From NCBI GenBank assembly GCA_964017235.1, contig OZ024940.1, positions 27,398,573 through 27,462,572 on the forward strand: a stretch of DNA of 64,000 nucleotides. Direction: 5' to 3'. The translations under genes and the position numbers were made by a program. Source of the DNA: Sabellastarte sp. h YS-2021 (lineage: Eukaryota > Annelida > Polychaeta > Sabellida > Sabellidae). A model generated the notes under the pieces. It worked only from the letters and a program-made list of their open reading frames with translations, did not search any database and was not told the origin of the DNA. Below, in pieces: positions 49,586 through 59,797 of the stretch (within the stretch, counting starts at the first letter, position 1; each line of letters opens with the position of its first letter).

Positions 49586-50992
49586 CATCATATTACCAAA
49601 TGTGAACAACCCTGGTGACTTACAAAGTTAATGCACTTAATTTTATTTTTTAGTTTTAACTGTGAGTGTGAGATTTGTAAGTGTAAGTCACTCTACTCTG
49701 GTTACCGCCGAATCTAGGCCTGCTCTACAAACTGAGGGCCTAGAAGTGGGATCTGCATATACACCTATGCCTAGGCCTAGGATGGCAGTTCTCCACGCCA
49801 GAATGGTGTCTCTAAAAAGTACAACACTCTAATCCTGTTCACAGATTACAAAGCGTGAGCAGAGGTTGATGTGGAATACTGGAGATAATCATTCAACAGG
49901 CATTATACAAGTTATCTAATTTCTGTGCATTTCTGGTCTTAAATTCACACTCATAAGGCCAACCCCATTTTTGCTTTATTTGAATACATGCACATTAAGA
50001 CAGATACACAGAGTATAATATGCAAATAGAGAACAAGCCCTATTTCATAGAAAATCACAAAATCAAATAGCCCATATAAGGCACTTTTGAAAAATTGTGA
50101 TGTCATAATCATATGATGTCATCACATCATTACATCACGTCAAATTACATCACAATTTGTGTACCAGTTCACATTGTCTCCTTGACGAAGGCTGGTGACC
50201 AGTTTATAAATAATAAACATAGGAATGAAAAACTAATAGTTTTATTGTGTCAAATAAAATCAATATATTACTTATAATATTGATAAACAATAAATATAAT
50301 GAATAAAGACATTCCTATCATATTAAAATAATAATATGTTAATGTTATTCCCATGTTATATTCTATACTTGTTAAATATAATGGCTGAGTTAACAATGTA
50401 TAACTATCTTGTTTTTCTCAGTCTCATATGGCAACCAATGTCAGACAGTTCAGGAAGCCATCAGATTCCTGATAAAGACATATGATTTGTGCATATAAGC
50501 CTTAATAACATGCTCAATATAATGGGGGTGTTCTTTACCATCAGAAAGTGGATCTAACGCCCACATAATTACATATAATTATTGAACCAATTATATTGTG
50601 AACTTGCACCCCTAACAAACCATAATATATTTTTATGTAAAATGTAATTCTAACATATAACCAGTCCACATATTATGGTAAACACACCTGGGGTCTAAAT
50701 GGTAACGTGTCAGTGGACGAATACAAAAACATAAGACCACATGGTACCTAACCTTCCTAAGTCGTTAGGAGGCAATGGGTTTGAATGTTATATGAATCCC
50801 TCAGTCAGTCTGTTCACCCCTGTTGCTGATTGAGCCAAAAATTGATAATCAGCACTTTCCTGAACCCCTAACAATTCAAACAACTAAAATTGAATTTTAG
50901 GCAATTTTGCACCTCCTGTGCACCTGTGCACGGGTGCAAAAAACCGGTGCAATTGCACATTTAAAAAGGTACTTCAGGGGGGTAGTTACCAC

Positions 50993-51076
50993 ATATCTCC
51001 AGCCTCTGATGAGAAAGTTCAGTGTTTAAACTTTCGAAACACAATAAACATATAAAATATATTGTGTAAGGCATAT
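50993..51076 (+). ncRNA. Hammerhead ribozyme, unit 10
   Basis: Intact; predicted cleavage after 51,068. Confidence 0.88.
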
Positions 51077-52483
51077 CATCATATTACCAAATGTGAACAA
51101 CCCTGGTGACTTACAAAGTTAATGCACTTAATTTTATTTTTTAGTTTTAACTGTGAGTGTGAGATTTGTAAGTGCAAGTCACTCTACTCTGGTTACCGCC
51201 GAATCTAGGCCTGCTCTACAAACTGAGGGCCTAGAAGTGGGATCTGCATATACACCTATGCCTATGCCTAGGATGGCAGTTCTCCACGCCAGAATGGTGT
51301 CTCTAAAAAGTACAACACTCTAATCCTGTTCACAGATTACAAAGCGTGAGCAGAGGTTGATGTGGAATACTGGAGATAATCATTCAACAGGCATTATACA
51401 AGTTATCTAATTTCTGTGCATTTCTGGTCTTAAATTCACACTCATAAGGCCAACCCCATTTTTGCTTTATTTGAATACATGCACATTAAGACAGATACAC
51501 AGAGTATAATATGCAAATAGAGAACAAGCCCTATTTCATAGAAAATCACAAAATCAAATAGCCCATATAAGGCACTTTTGAAAAATTGTGATGTCATAAT
51601 CATATGATGTCATCACATCATTACATCACGTCAAATTACATCACAATTTGTGTACCAGTTCACATTGTCTCCTTGACGAAGGCTGGTGACCAGTTTATAA
51701 ATAATAAACATAGGAATGAAAAACTAATAGTTTTATTGTGTCAAATAAAATCAATATATTACTTATAATATTGATAAACAATAAATATAATGAATAAAGA
51801 CATTCCTATCATATTAAAATAATAATATGTTAATGTTATTCCCATGTTATATTCTATACTTGTTAAATATAATGGCTGAGTTAACAATGTATAACTATCT
51901 TGTTTTTCTCAGTCTCATATGGCAACCAATGTCAGACAGTTCAGGAAGCCATCAGATTCCTGATAAAGACATATGATTTGTGCATATAAGCCTTAATAAC
52001 ATGCTCAATATAATGGGGGTGTTCTTTACCATCAGAAAGTGGATCTAACGCCCACATAATTACATATAATTATTGAACCAATTATATTGTGAACTTGCAC
52101 CCCTAACAAACCATAATATATTTTTATGTAAAATGTAATTCTAACATATAACCAGTCCACATATTATGGTAAACACACCTGGGGTCTAAATGGTAACGTG
52201 TCAGTGGACGAATACAAAAACATAAGACCACATGGTACCTAACCTTCCTAAGTCGTTAGGAGGCAATGGGTTTGAATGTTATATGAATCCCTCAGTCAGT
52301 CTGTTCACCCCTGTTGCTGATTGAGCCAAAAATTGATAATCAGCACTTTCCTGAACCCCTAACAATTCAAACAACTAAAATTGAATTTTAGGCAATTTTG
52401 CACCTCCTGTGCACCTGTGCACGGGTGCAAAAAACCGGTGCAATTGCACATTTAAAAAGGTACTTCAGGGGGGTAGTTACCAC

Positions 52484-52567
52484 ATATCTCCAGCCTCTGA
52501 TGAGAAAGTTCAGTGTTTAAACTTTCGAAACACAATAAACATATAAAATATATTGTGTAAGGCATAT
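52484..52567 (+). ncRNA. Hammerhead ribozyme, unit 11
   Basis: Intact; predicted cleavage after 52,559. Last complete ribozyme of the array. Confidence 0.88.
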
Positions 52568-53974
52568 CATCATATTACCAAATGTGAACAACCCTGGTGA
52601 CTTACAAAGTTAATGCACTTAATTTTATTTTTTAGTTTTAACTGTGAGTGTGAGATTTGTAAGTGCAAGTCACTCTACTCTGGTTACCGCCGAATCTAGG
52701 CCTGCTCTACAAACTGAGGGCCTAGAAGTGGGATCTGCATATACACCTATGCCTATGCCTAGGATGGCAGTTCTCCACGCCAGAATGGTGTCTCTAAAAA
52801 GTACAACACTCTAATCCTGTTCACAGATTACAAAGCGTGAGCAGAGGTTGATGTGGAATACTGGAGATAATCATTCAACAGGCATTATACAAGTTATCTA
52901 ATTTCTGTGCATTTCTGGTCTTAAATTCACACTCATAAGGCCAACCCCATTTTTGCTTTATTTGAATACATGCACATTAAGACAGATACACAGAGTATAA
53001 TATGCAAATAGAGAACAAGCCCTATTTCATAGAAAATCACAAAATCAAATAGCCCATATAAGGCACTTTTGAAAAATTGTGATGTCATAATCATATGATG
53101 TCATCACATCATTACATCACGTCAAATTACATCACAATTTGTGTACCAGTTCACATTGTCTCCTTGACGAAGGCTGGTGACCAGTTTATAAATAATAAAC
53201 ATAGGAATGAAAAACTAATAGTTTTATTGTGTCAAATAAAATCAATATATTACTTATAATATTGATAAACAATAAATATAATGAATAAAGACATTCCTAT
53301 CATATTAAAATAATAATATGTTAATGTTATTCCCATGTTATATTCTATACTTGTTAAATATAATGGCTGAGTTAACAATGTATAACTATCTTGTTTTTCT
53401 CAGTCTCATATGGCAACCAATGTCAGACAGTTCAGGAAGCCATCAGATTCCTGATAAAGACATATGATTTGTGCATATAAGCCTTAATAACATGCTCAAT
53501 ATAATGGGGGTGTTCTTTACCATCAGAAAGTGGATCTAACGCCCACATAATTACATATAATTATTGAACCAATTATATTGTGAACTTGCACCCCTAACAA
53601 ACCATAATATATTTTTATGTAAAATGTAATTCTAACATATAACCAGTCCACATATTATGGTAAACACACCTGGGGTCTAAATGGTAACGTGTCAGTGGAC
53701 GAATACAAAAACATAAGACCACATGGTACCTAACCTTCCTAAGTCGTTAGGAGGCAATGGGTTTGAATGTTATATGAATCCCTCAGTCAGTCTGTTCACC
53801 CCTGTTGCTGATTGAGCCAAAAATTGATAATCAGCACTTTCCTGAACCCCTAACAATTCAAACAACTAAAATTGAATTTTAGGCAATTTTGCACCTCCTG
53901 TGCACCTGTGCACAGGTGCAAAAAACCGGTGCAATTGCACATTTAAAAAGGTACTTCAGGGGGGTAGTTACCAC

Positions 53975-54010
53975 ATATCTCCAGCCTCTGATGAGAAAGT
54001 TCAGTGTTTA
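53975..54010 (+). pseudogene. Truncated hammerhead ribozyme at the array end
   Basis: The array breaks off inside the loop of stem II (CAGTGTTTA), so GAAA, stem III and the cleavage site are missing. Confidence 0.85.
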
Positions 54011-54289
54011 GTGGAGGTCTGTACTCTACAAGTTCTTTTTAGTTCAAAATACTGAAAACAGACTAAAAATAAAAATTGCTCTAAAATGTCATATGTTTGA
54101 ATCTAATAGCTTTCTTGGCGGTTTCACTGTCTGTTCGGAGTTAAGGGTTTTGAGCACTGTAAGTTTAAATGTGTAAATAGGAAGAATGGTTCTTGTGATG
54201 ATGCACTTGTGTTTTAATTGAAACATCTCCTGGTTGTGTAGCCCTAACAATGAAAAATACACTAAAACAATATAGAATAAGCAGAGAAC

Positions 54290-54518
54290 AAATGAGTATT
54301 TATAAATGTAAAAAAATTATTTATTTGGGGTTTTACGTCGCTTTCAACACTGTGCAGGTCATATCACGATGGGTAGTTGGAAGGGCAGAGGAAACCAGTA
54401 CATACAGTTCGCTAGGGTTGTGTACTGTAAACTGCCGACCAACGGCAAGCAACTACCAGCTTTCCCACTTAAGGCCATGACGGGGATCAAATGAGTATTT
54501 ATAAATATAAAAAAATTA
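54290..54518 (-). mobile_element. SINE copy with 30-bp target-site duplication
   Basis: Direct repeats at 54,290-54,319 and 54,489-54,518 (AAATGAGTATTTATAAAT then A-rich) differ by one base and flank the insertion. The body (54,320-54,488), read on the minus strand, shares CAACTACCCATCGTGATATG and a GCGACGTAAAACCCCAAATAAA-type tail (the repeated family tail) with the copy at 59,566. The tRNA-like head is missing, so it is 5'-truncated. Confidence 0.75.
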
Positions 54519-54652
54519 AAAGTTTTTAAGCAGGATTTATCATCCAGGCACTGGAGTGAAGATATCCATTGGTTTCCAGTTAAAAATATACATTTGAAAT
54601 TTGAGGTTAAGAATAAAAACAGTAATTTACATTTTTATTTTATCTATTCCAG

Positions 54653-54667
54653 ATTCAGCCAGTTCAG
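54653..54667 (+). CDS. Membrane-protein gene, 15-nt microexon
   Basis: ATTCAGCCAGTTCAG between TATTCCAG and GTGAGT. Together with the T left by exon B and the next exon's AT it encodes YSASSD, a short Ser-rich juxtamembrane linker, keeping phase 1 on both sides. Both splice sites are strong and the reading frame agrees, but so small an exon needs transcript support. Confidence 0.5.
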
Positions 54668-56558
54668 GTGAGTTTTCTGCATTAATAATAACAATAATAA
54701 TAAGATGCACTCAGAGAGAGCAAAACGCTCGACTCCATGTGACCAGTCTCTCAAGTGATATAAAGTATTGTAAGGAAGACAAATAAAACCAAACATGTAA
54801 AGTAATCTCAAGTAGAAAGCTAAAGTGATTAAAAATACATTGAAATGGGACCTCTGAAAAATCATGATTTTTTTTGTATCCAAAATAAGATCCAGATCTT
54901 TCTTTTAGTAATTCTTCCTTCAGTCAGGTCCTACCCACAAATTTTTAAATAAGATCTGTTCATTAGTTCTGGAGTAATCTAAACACACACACACCCACCC
55001 ACCCCCAGACACCCCCCCAAAACCCCCCAGACAAATAGACAATTAAACAATCAGCACATGAAAACATAAACTGCTGGTGGAGGTAAAAATATTGCATGAA
55101 GGTCACTTCTTGATGAAAATCACACATGGTAATTTTTTGTAATGGACTGTCAAGGAATTGAAAGAAAAAAAGAGAAAATAAAACAGAAATAGTAATTAAT
55201 AAAAATGATGAATATACCACCTCCCTCTTTATTATGTTTATGTCAATTTCAAGACATAAAATGAGAAGAAATATTTTTACTTAAACACAGCAAGTATCAC
55301 AAGCTATGTTTGTGACATCACAATGACAGTTGCATCAATGAGTAATGACATCATCAGAAAGGAAAGTATTGATTTTTTACTTATGTGATGAAGAGAAGCA
55401 ATTTCACTGTGTATTCCCAATTAAAAATAAGAAAAACTCTCTCCTGGCTTTAATTTTCAAACAAATTACACCAAATTTAGAAGAATCTATCTGTACCCCA
55501 TGAAATACCTTCCCACCAAATTTGAAATTGATTGATGTTATAGTTTTTGAGTTATAAGGGTAAAACGGTGCACAGACAAAGAAGCAGATTTCACTGTAAA
55601 AGCCCAATTAAAAATACAAAACACTCTCACCTGGCTTTAATTTTCACACAAATTACACCAAATTTGGAAGAATTTGTCTGTACCCCATAAAATACACGCC
55701 CACCAAATTTGAGCTCGATTGGTGTTATAGTTTTTGAGTTATAAGGGCAAAACAGTGCACAGACAGACAGACAGACGGACAAACAGAAACAAACTGATCA
55801 CAATACCCCTCTCCTATCGTCAAGCGTTAATAGTAATCATTATAACAAGGCATGATAGATACAGTAAGCAACACTATTGTTGTAGTTGGATATACAATAA
55901 ATTGTCAGAAAATTGTCCCTGCTGCACCTTTCATTTCCAACTGAGGCAAGTTAAGAACTCCAAATTCTCAAAATATGTCACAGAACAGTTGTGACAATGT
56001 GGCTGTAGTGAAATAAATCAGATATACCCCATTACAAAAATCCTCAGAGATCACATGCATGCTGCTTACCCCCACAAATTGACAAATTTCTCCGTTTGGC
56101 ACAAACTAATGCAAGCGATGAATTCAACATCTAGCTAACCAGAATCACTGAGTTTTGTTATGTGCATGATAAGTAACATGTGTGCCAATTTGAGACAGAT
56201 GAGGCAGAAATCACACTACTGGCCCTGAAGAAGTAGTGTCAAAGGTAACTAGTCAGTGTTTATTGTGTAAAGTATGGTTTGTATGGTACTTTGTATGCCT
56301 GTAGCAATGTTTAATTTCGTCAAAATAAATTAATATTAAATAATCTTGTGCTGTTTGAGTTATTGTGTTCCAGTTTTGTTTAACAGTGTTATTTAAAGTC
56401 AGTGCTGCAAGTCTGTTTATTGAGATTTTAAAATGTAAGATGAAGGTCTAAGACAAGGATCTATATTCACATCTTTTTGTTTATTCAGCACAACCTCTCT
56501 AATGTTCAACAGACTCTCTTTATTTACACTTATGTCCCTGTTTTATCTCTCTTTACAG
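54668..56558 (+). other. Intron 3 (1.9 kb)
   Basis: GTGAGT to CTTTACAG. Holds an AC/C-rich tract (about 54,981-55,030), a tandem duplication at 55,395-55,766 and a CAGA microsatellite (about 55,758-55,775). No coding sequence seen. Confidence 0.5.
55395..55766. repeat. Two diverged tandem copies of a ~186-bp sequence
   Basis: Copies begin GAAGCAATTTCACTG (55,395) and GAAGCAGATTTCACTG (55,581). Both contain TTACACCAAATTT, CTGTACCCCAT and TATAGTTTTTGAGTTATAAG, and end before ACAGACA repeats. Sequence of this style is a common dispersed repeat tail in marine invertebrates. Confidence 0.75.
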
Positions 56559-56675
56559 ATCTTTCAACATCAGACATCATTGGAATTGGCATTGGAGTGT
56601 CCCTGTTTACAATAACTCTTATATCAGCTGTTGTTCTTGTAACTGTTGTGCAGAAGACAATAAAAGGCAATGAAG
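56559..56675 (+). CDS. Membrane-protein gene, transmembrane exon (117 nt)
   Basis: The acceptor is CTCTCTTTACAG. It encodes LSTSD, then a hydrophobic helix (IIGIGIGVSLFTITLISAVV and on to LVTVV), then QKTIKGNE. The positive residues after the helix suit a type I protein with its C-terminus in the cytoplasm. The donor appears to be GC: AATGAAG|GCAAGT, a perfect match to the GC-AG intron consensus. It joins the next exon in an open frame. Using the nearby GT four bases on (AA|GTGTAA) would end the protein after about seven more residues. Confidence 0.7.
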
Positions 56676-57312
56676 GCAAGTGTAAAAGAGACAGCTTGCA
56701 TTTTAATTTGATAAAAAATCACTCAATCTTGATTATTTTGCATGTCATTGCACAGCAAAAATAAAAAGCCTTTTTTTAAGCAATTATGGCTGATTTTAGT
56801 CCGCTCTAAGGTTCAAAGTTAAGAATTTTGTTTCAATTTTTTGGAATATTATAGCTGAGCCCATGGGTTCAGCCTTCATTGATTTCACCAATGGTCTTAG
56901 TATCACCTTGGGCTGAGTCACTATCTCAAATACTGAGACTGGCAGGTGGCTTGTTTTGTAAACAAGGGCTCAAATGTGGCCACCATAATTGTTCTGCCAC
57001 CTCAAAGCTTAAAATGTGTTAAAATAGGATCAACATAATGCTACCTGACATGTTTATTAGTTAATTTTGTTCTGAGCATAATCCACTTGAAAGTTGCACT
57101 TCAATACACATTCACTTATCAGTAGATTATAAAAGACCATTAAGAATTAAGATTGAGAAGTTCTTCTGGACAGACAGGTTTTCAGAATATATCTGTACCA
57201 GGTCTGGCTACCATTAGGGTTTAAAATTCATGGTGCTAAGGTTGAGGTTTTCCTTTTCAACTGTATAAGTATGAACTTTTGGTTAAATATTTTTTAATTT
57301 TTATTATTTCAG
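56676..57312 (+). other. Intron 4, GC-AG type (637 bp)
   Basis: Starts GCAAGT and ends TTATTTCAG. No other feature seen inside. Confidence 0.55.
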
Positions 57313-57421
57313 GAAAAAAACGTTTGGATGACAGCTATTCTGAATCAGGTTACTATGGAAAATATGGTAGCAATAGGATGTATGGTGGCAGCTGGAACAC
57401 TAACCAGATTGTGTACCCGAG
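57313..57421 (+). CDS. Membrane-protein gene, cytoplasmic-tail exon (109 nt)
   Basis: Encodes KKRLDDSYSESGYYGKYGSN and on to NQIVYP, a basic stretch then a Tyr/Gly/Ser-rich tail; the tyrosines could be phosphorylation sites. The donor is GAG|GTAAGA. A second frame is also open through this exon but has unremarkable composition. Confidence 0.65.
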
Positions 57422-57707
57422 GTAAGATAGATTTTGTTTCTCCCGCCCTTACATAAATACATATGTACATTAATTATCAGCCACATATCTTCTCTATATG
57501 ACCTTAATTATGTGATATGTGGGCTAGCACAGAATTTGTAGTATGCATGTTCTGGGCCTTTGAAGGAGGGATTCCCTGAAAGACTCTAAGCCTGTTCTTT
57601 GTTTGAAATTATTAACAGTGTCAAGGTTGGACAATAAGCGTCATTTCTGTAAAAAAAAAAAACAAATATTTTGGATTGGAAAATAACTGCATTTTATTAT
57701 GTTTTAG
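57422..57707 (+). other. Intron 5 (286 bp)
   Basis: GTAAGA to GTTTTAG. Contains a poly-A run at about 57,650-57,661. Confidence 0.55.
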
Positions 57708-57759
57708 TCACAACCGAACCAGTTCATGGAAGATATTTTTACAACAAAGCCAGGTATGA
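57708..57759 (+). CDS. Membrane-protein gene, last coding exon
   Basis: In the frame carried from the previous exon it ends SHNRTSSWKIFLQQSQV with TGA at 57,757-57,759. A frame one base off reads TTEPVHGRYFYNKARYDNRI and stops at 57,770-57,772. That tail looks more like the Tyr-rich tail before it, so a one-base error or an unseen splice shift is possible. Confidence 0.55.
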
Positions 57760-57911
57760 CAACAGGATATAATTCAGGTTAACAGCATGGCATCAAACAG
57801 GTGGAATGTGTGGACTACAGGAGAATACCATTTGGCATTTACTTATACCTGTAGAAATCTTGTTGACACTCATTCCAACACCTGCCACAAAAACTCAATC
57901 ATTGAACATTA

Positions 57912-57917
57912 AATAAA
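57912..57917 (+). terminator. Polyadenylation signal AATAAA
   Basis: The first AATAAA after the stop codon, about 150 bp into the 3' UTR. A GT-rich element (TGTGTCC) lies 25-35 bases on. Confidence 0.5.
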
Positions 57918-57934
57918 GAAGTGAATAAGCATAC

Positions 57935-58892
57935 TTTATTCACAATGTGTCCTTCTTGAAGAGCAGATGTTGGCTCAGATAACTTTTGTGTAAGCTCATT
58001 GGTCAAGGTCCTTCACTCTATGCCCAGAATTGGAAGACAACTAGCAACTTATCTCACTAGCAACTTATCTCACATTAAAGCAGCACAACATAATAAACAA
58101 ACCGTCAGGTCAAAGTCAAGATTTTTTTCAATGGTTTTTAATGTTACACTCCAAGACCAGTTATACCAGGATTGGACCATGAGCACAGACATGACAGGCA
58201 GGTAAATAAATGCCAAAGTATTAGATCCTTAGGTCTCTGAATCTTCAAATGCTATCTCAGAGGTAGGAGGCTTTACGGGTACATCTGTAGATGGTAGATA
58301 AATAGCTGACTTAACTTATCACCTCAGTTACTAAATATGGGATTTAATGGTTGAACATTAAATGCTTTACAACTTGCCAGTTTGCTTTATTCTTGCCATT
58401 ATCAATAAGTACCAGTTTTCATATGACTTTTGACCAATGATAGTTGAGTAGTTTGCTCAATGCCCCAATAATTTAACATAGTAATTAGTCAGACCAGCTG
58501 ATATAAAATATTAAATTGAACGGCTGAACAATACAACTAACATTTATATTAATGCCAGTTCTACATAGCTTACTAAATTATGTACATGGATAAATATTTT
58601 TGAAAATACATAATATGAGTTTACCTTTGTAAGTATTGGTTGTTCTTCATATTAATCTAGCTGATTAATTTGTGATATTTTTTCTTTTAAACCCAGCTGA
58701 ATTCTGTGAATTTTTAACATAGATAATGCAACAGATTAAATCAATATATATTTGTTATTGCTTTAATGTATATTTAAAGTTTAACTCAAAAAGCTGTGTA
58801 CAAATGTAAACACCTAAAAATGCAAGTAAGGTATACATTTTAATGTATGTTAAAATTATGTCAAAGTATGTAAATGTATTTTTAAATATCTT

Positions 58893-58929
<37 letters not shown>

Positions 58930-59140
58930 CATACTGTAGACAAATATTAAAAGTAGACCCATGAAATGTTTTCCTTTGTATCAGCCAAGCAAAGATCAAA
59001 GATGGATTTTATGTACTTTCCAACAATAAAGGTCATAGACAAAAGTTCTCGGTGAATTCTATATTTTGTCAAGAGCTGGATTTTAACCGACAACCACAGA
59101 GCTGTGAGCTAACTGAAAAATCCCTGTAAACCACTTAGCA
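57935..59140. other. No gene seen; TA microsatellite
   Basis: AT-rich. A (TA)n tract at about 58,899-58,925. Open frames here are short and without splice context. Confidence 0.5.
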
Positions 59141-59204
59141 AATTATGCTCTTGAATTTATATCTAGAAAAACTTTTTAAAATTTTGGCCAGTCCCTGCTT
59201 TAAG

Positions 59205-59340
59205 GGTTTACAAAGATCGAGTTGGGGTTTCACATCCTATTCCACACCTAGGGTCATATTGAGACAGATACGCAGTATTGTCACTTGTGGCAGTCGGACC
59301 CACACACAGATGACAGCCTGTGAATAGATGGCAATCATGG
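59205..59340. mobile_element. Degenerate SINE-like fragment
   Basis: Contains GGGGTTTCACATCCTATTCC and CCTAGGGTCATATTGAGACA, a diverged relative of the family at 31,585 and of the stretch near 34,015. Confidence 0.4.
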
Positions 59341-59565
59341 CAACCAACTAGGCCATTGAGGAACTCATTGAAGATTTAACCTGGGAATTCAAATAGATGC
59401 TGTAAGGTCAATAACTGAGATACTGCTCAAAATAATTTCTGAGCAGAACTTCACCCTCAAACATGATGCCAGATGCATAAAGCAACAAGTATTCAATAAT
59501 CGACAATTTTTCATTTATATTGCCAATGTTGGTCTCTTGAGGCAGTTTGTCAGCTATCAAAAACT

Positions 59566-59797
59566 TTATTTATTTAGGTTTTAACATCGCTTTCAACAAA
59601 TTGTTTAGGTCATATCATGACGGGTAGTTTTATGAACAGAGCAAACCAGTGCATACAGTTGGTCAAGGTTCTGTACCGTAAACTGTTGACCGATGGCAAG
59701 CAACTACCAGCTTTCCCATTTGAGTTCTGGCCAGGTTTCGAACTCCAATCTCAGAGGTGAGAGGCGAGAGTATTACCACTCTGCCACCGTGACCTCT
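59566..59797 (-). mobile_element. Near-complete tRNA-derived SINE
   Basis: On the minus strand the head carries Pol III box A (TGGCAGAGTGG, 59,776-59,786) and box B (AGTTCGAAACC, 59,734-59,744) about 32 bp apart, as in a tRNA. Then come a body with GGTAGTTGCTTGCCATCGG and ACTACCCGTCATGATATGAC and a tail of AAATAAATAAAG. It is the fullest copy of the family in the window. Confidence 0.8.

Larger units (their letters stand above)
34429..54010 (+). repeat. Satellite array of 1.49-kb units with hammerhead ribozymes
   Basis: Taking CTAAAAAGTACAACACTC as the unit start, full units begin at 34,481, 35,972, 37,455, 38,946, 40,917, 42,888, 44,860, 46,831, 48,321, 49,812 and 51,303. Short units (about 0.48 kb, about 1 kb deleted internally) begin at 40,430, 42,400, 44,377 and 46,343. 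A partial unit begins at 52,794 and stops at 54,010. Start positions are within a base or two. Full units are 1,483-1,491 bp and look about 98-99 percent alike. Each has a long hairpin, a 20-bp palindrome, the ribozyme and a splice-like microexon. I find no open frame with coding character. The best reading is a non-autonomous retroelement of the Penelope-like or retrozyme kind amplified in tandem. Confidence 0.85.
34408..54652 (+). other. Intron 2 (20.2 kb), filled by a hammerhead satellite
   Basis: Runs from GTAAGTTAGC to TATTCCAG. About 97 percent of it is the satellite array at 34,429-54,010; the last 640 bp is ordinary AT-rich DNA with one SINE. The intron assignment rests on phase: exon B ends in phase 1, and the microexon and the transmembrane exon both start with the two bases needed. 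Confidence 0.6.

Noticed and set aside
54250..54480. 76-codon plus-strand frame
   Set aside because: It lies mostly within the SINE copy read in reverse.
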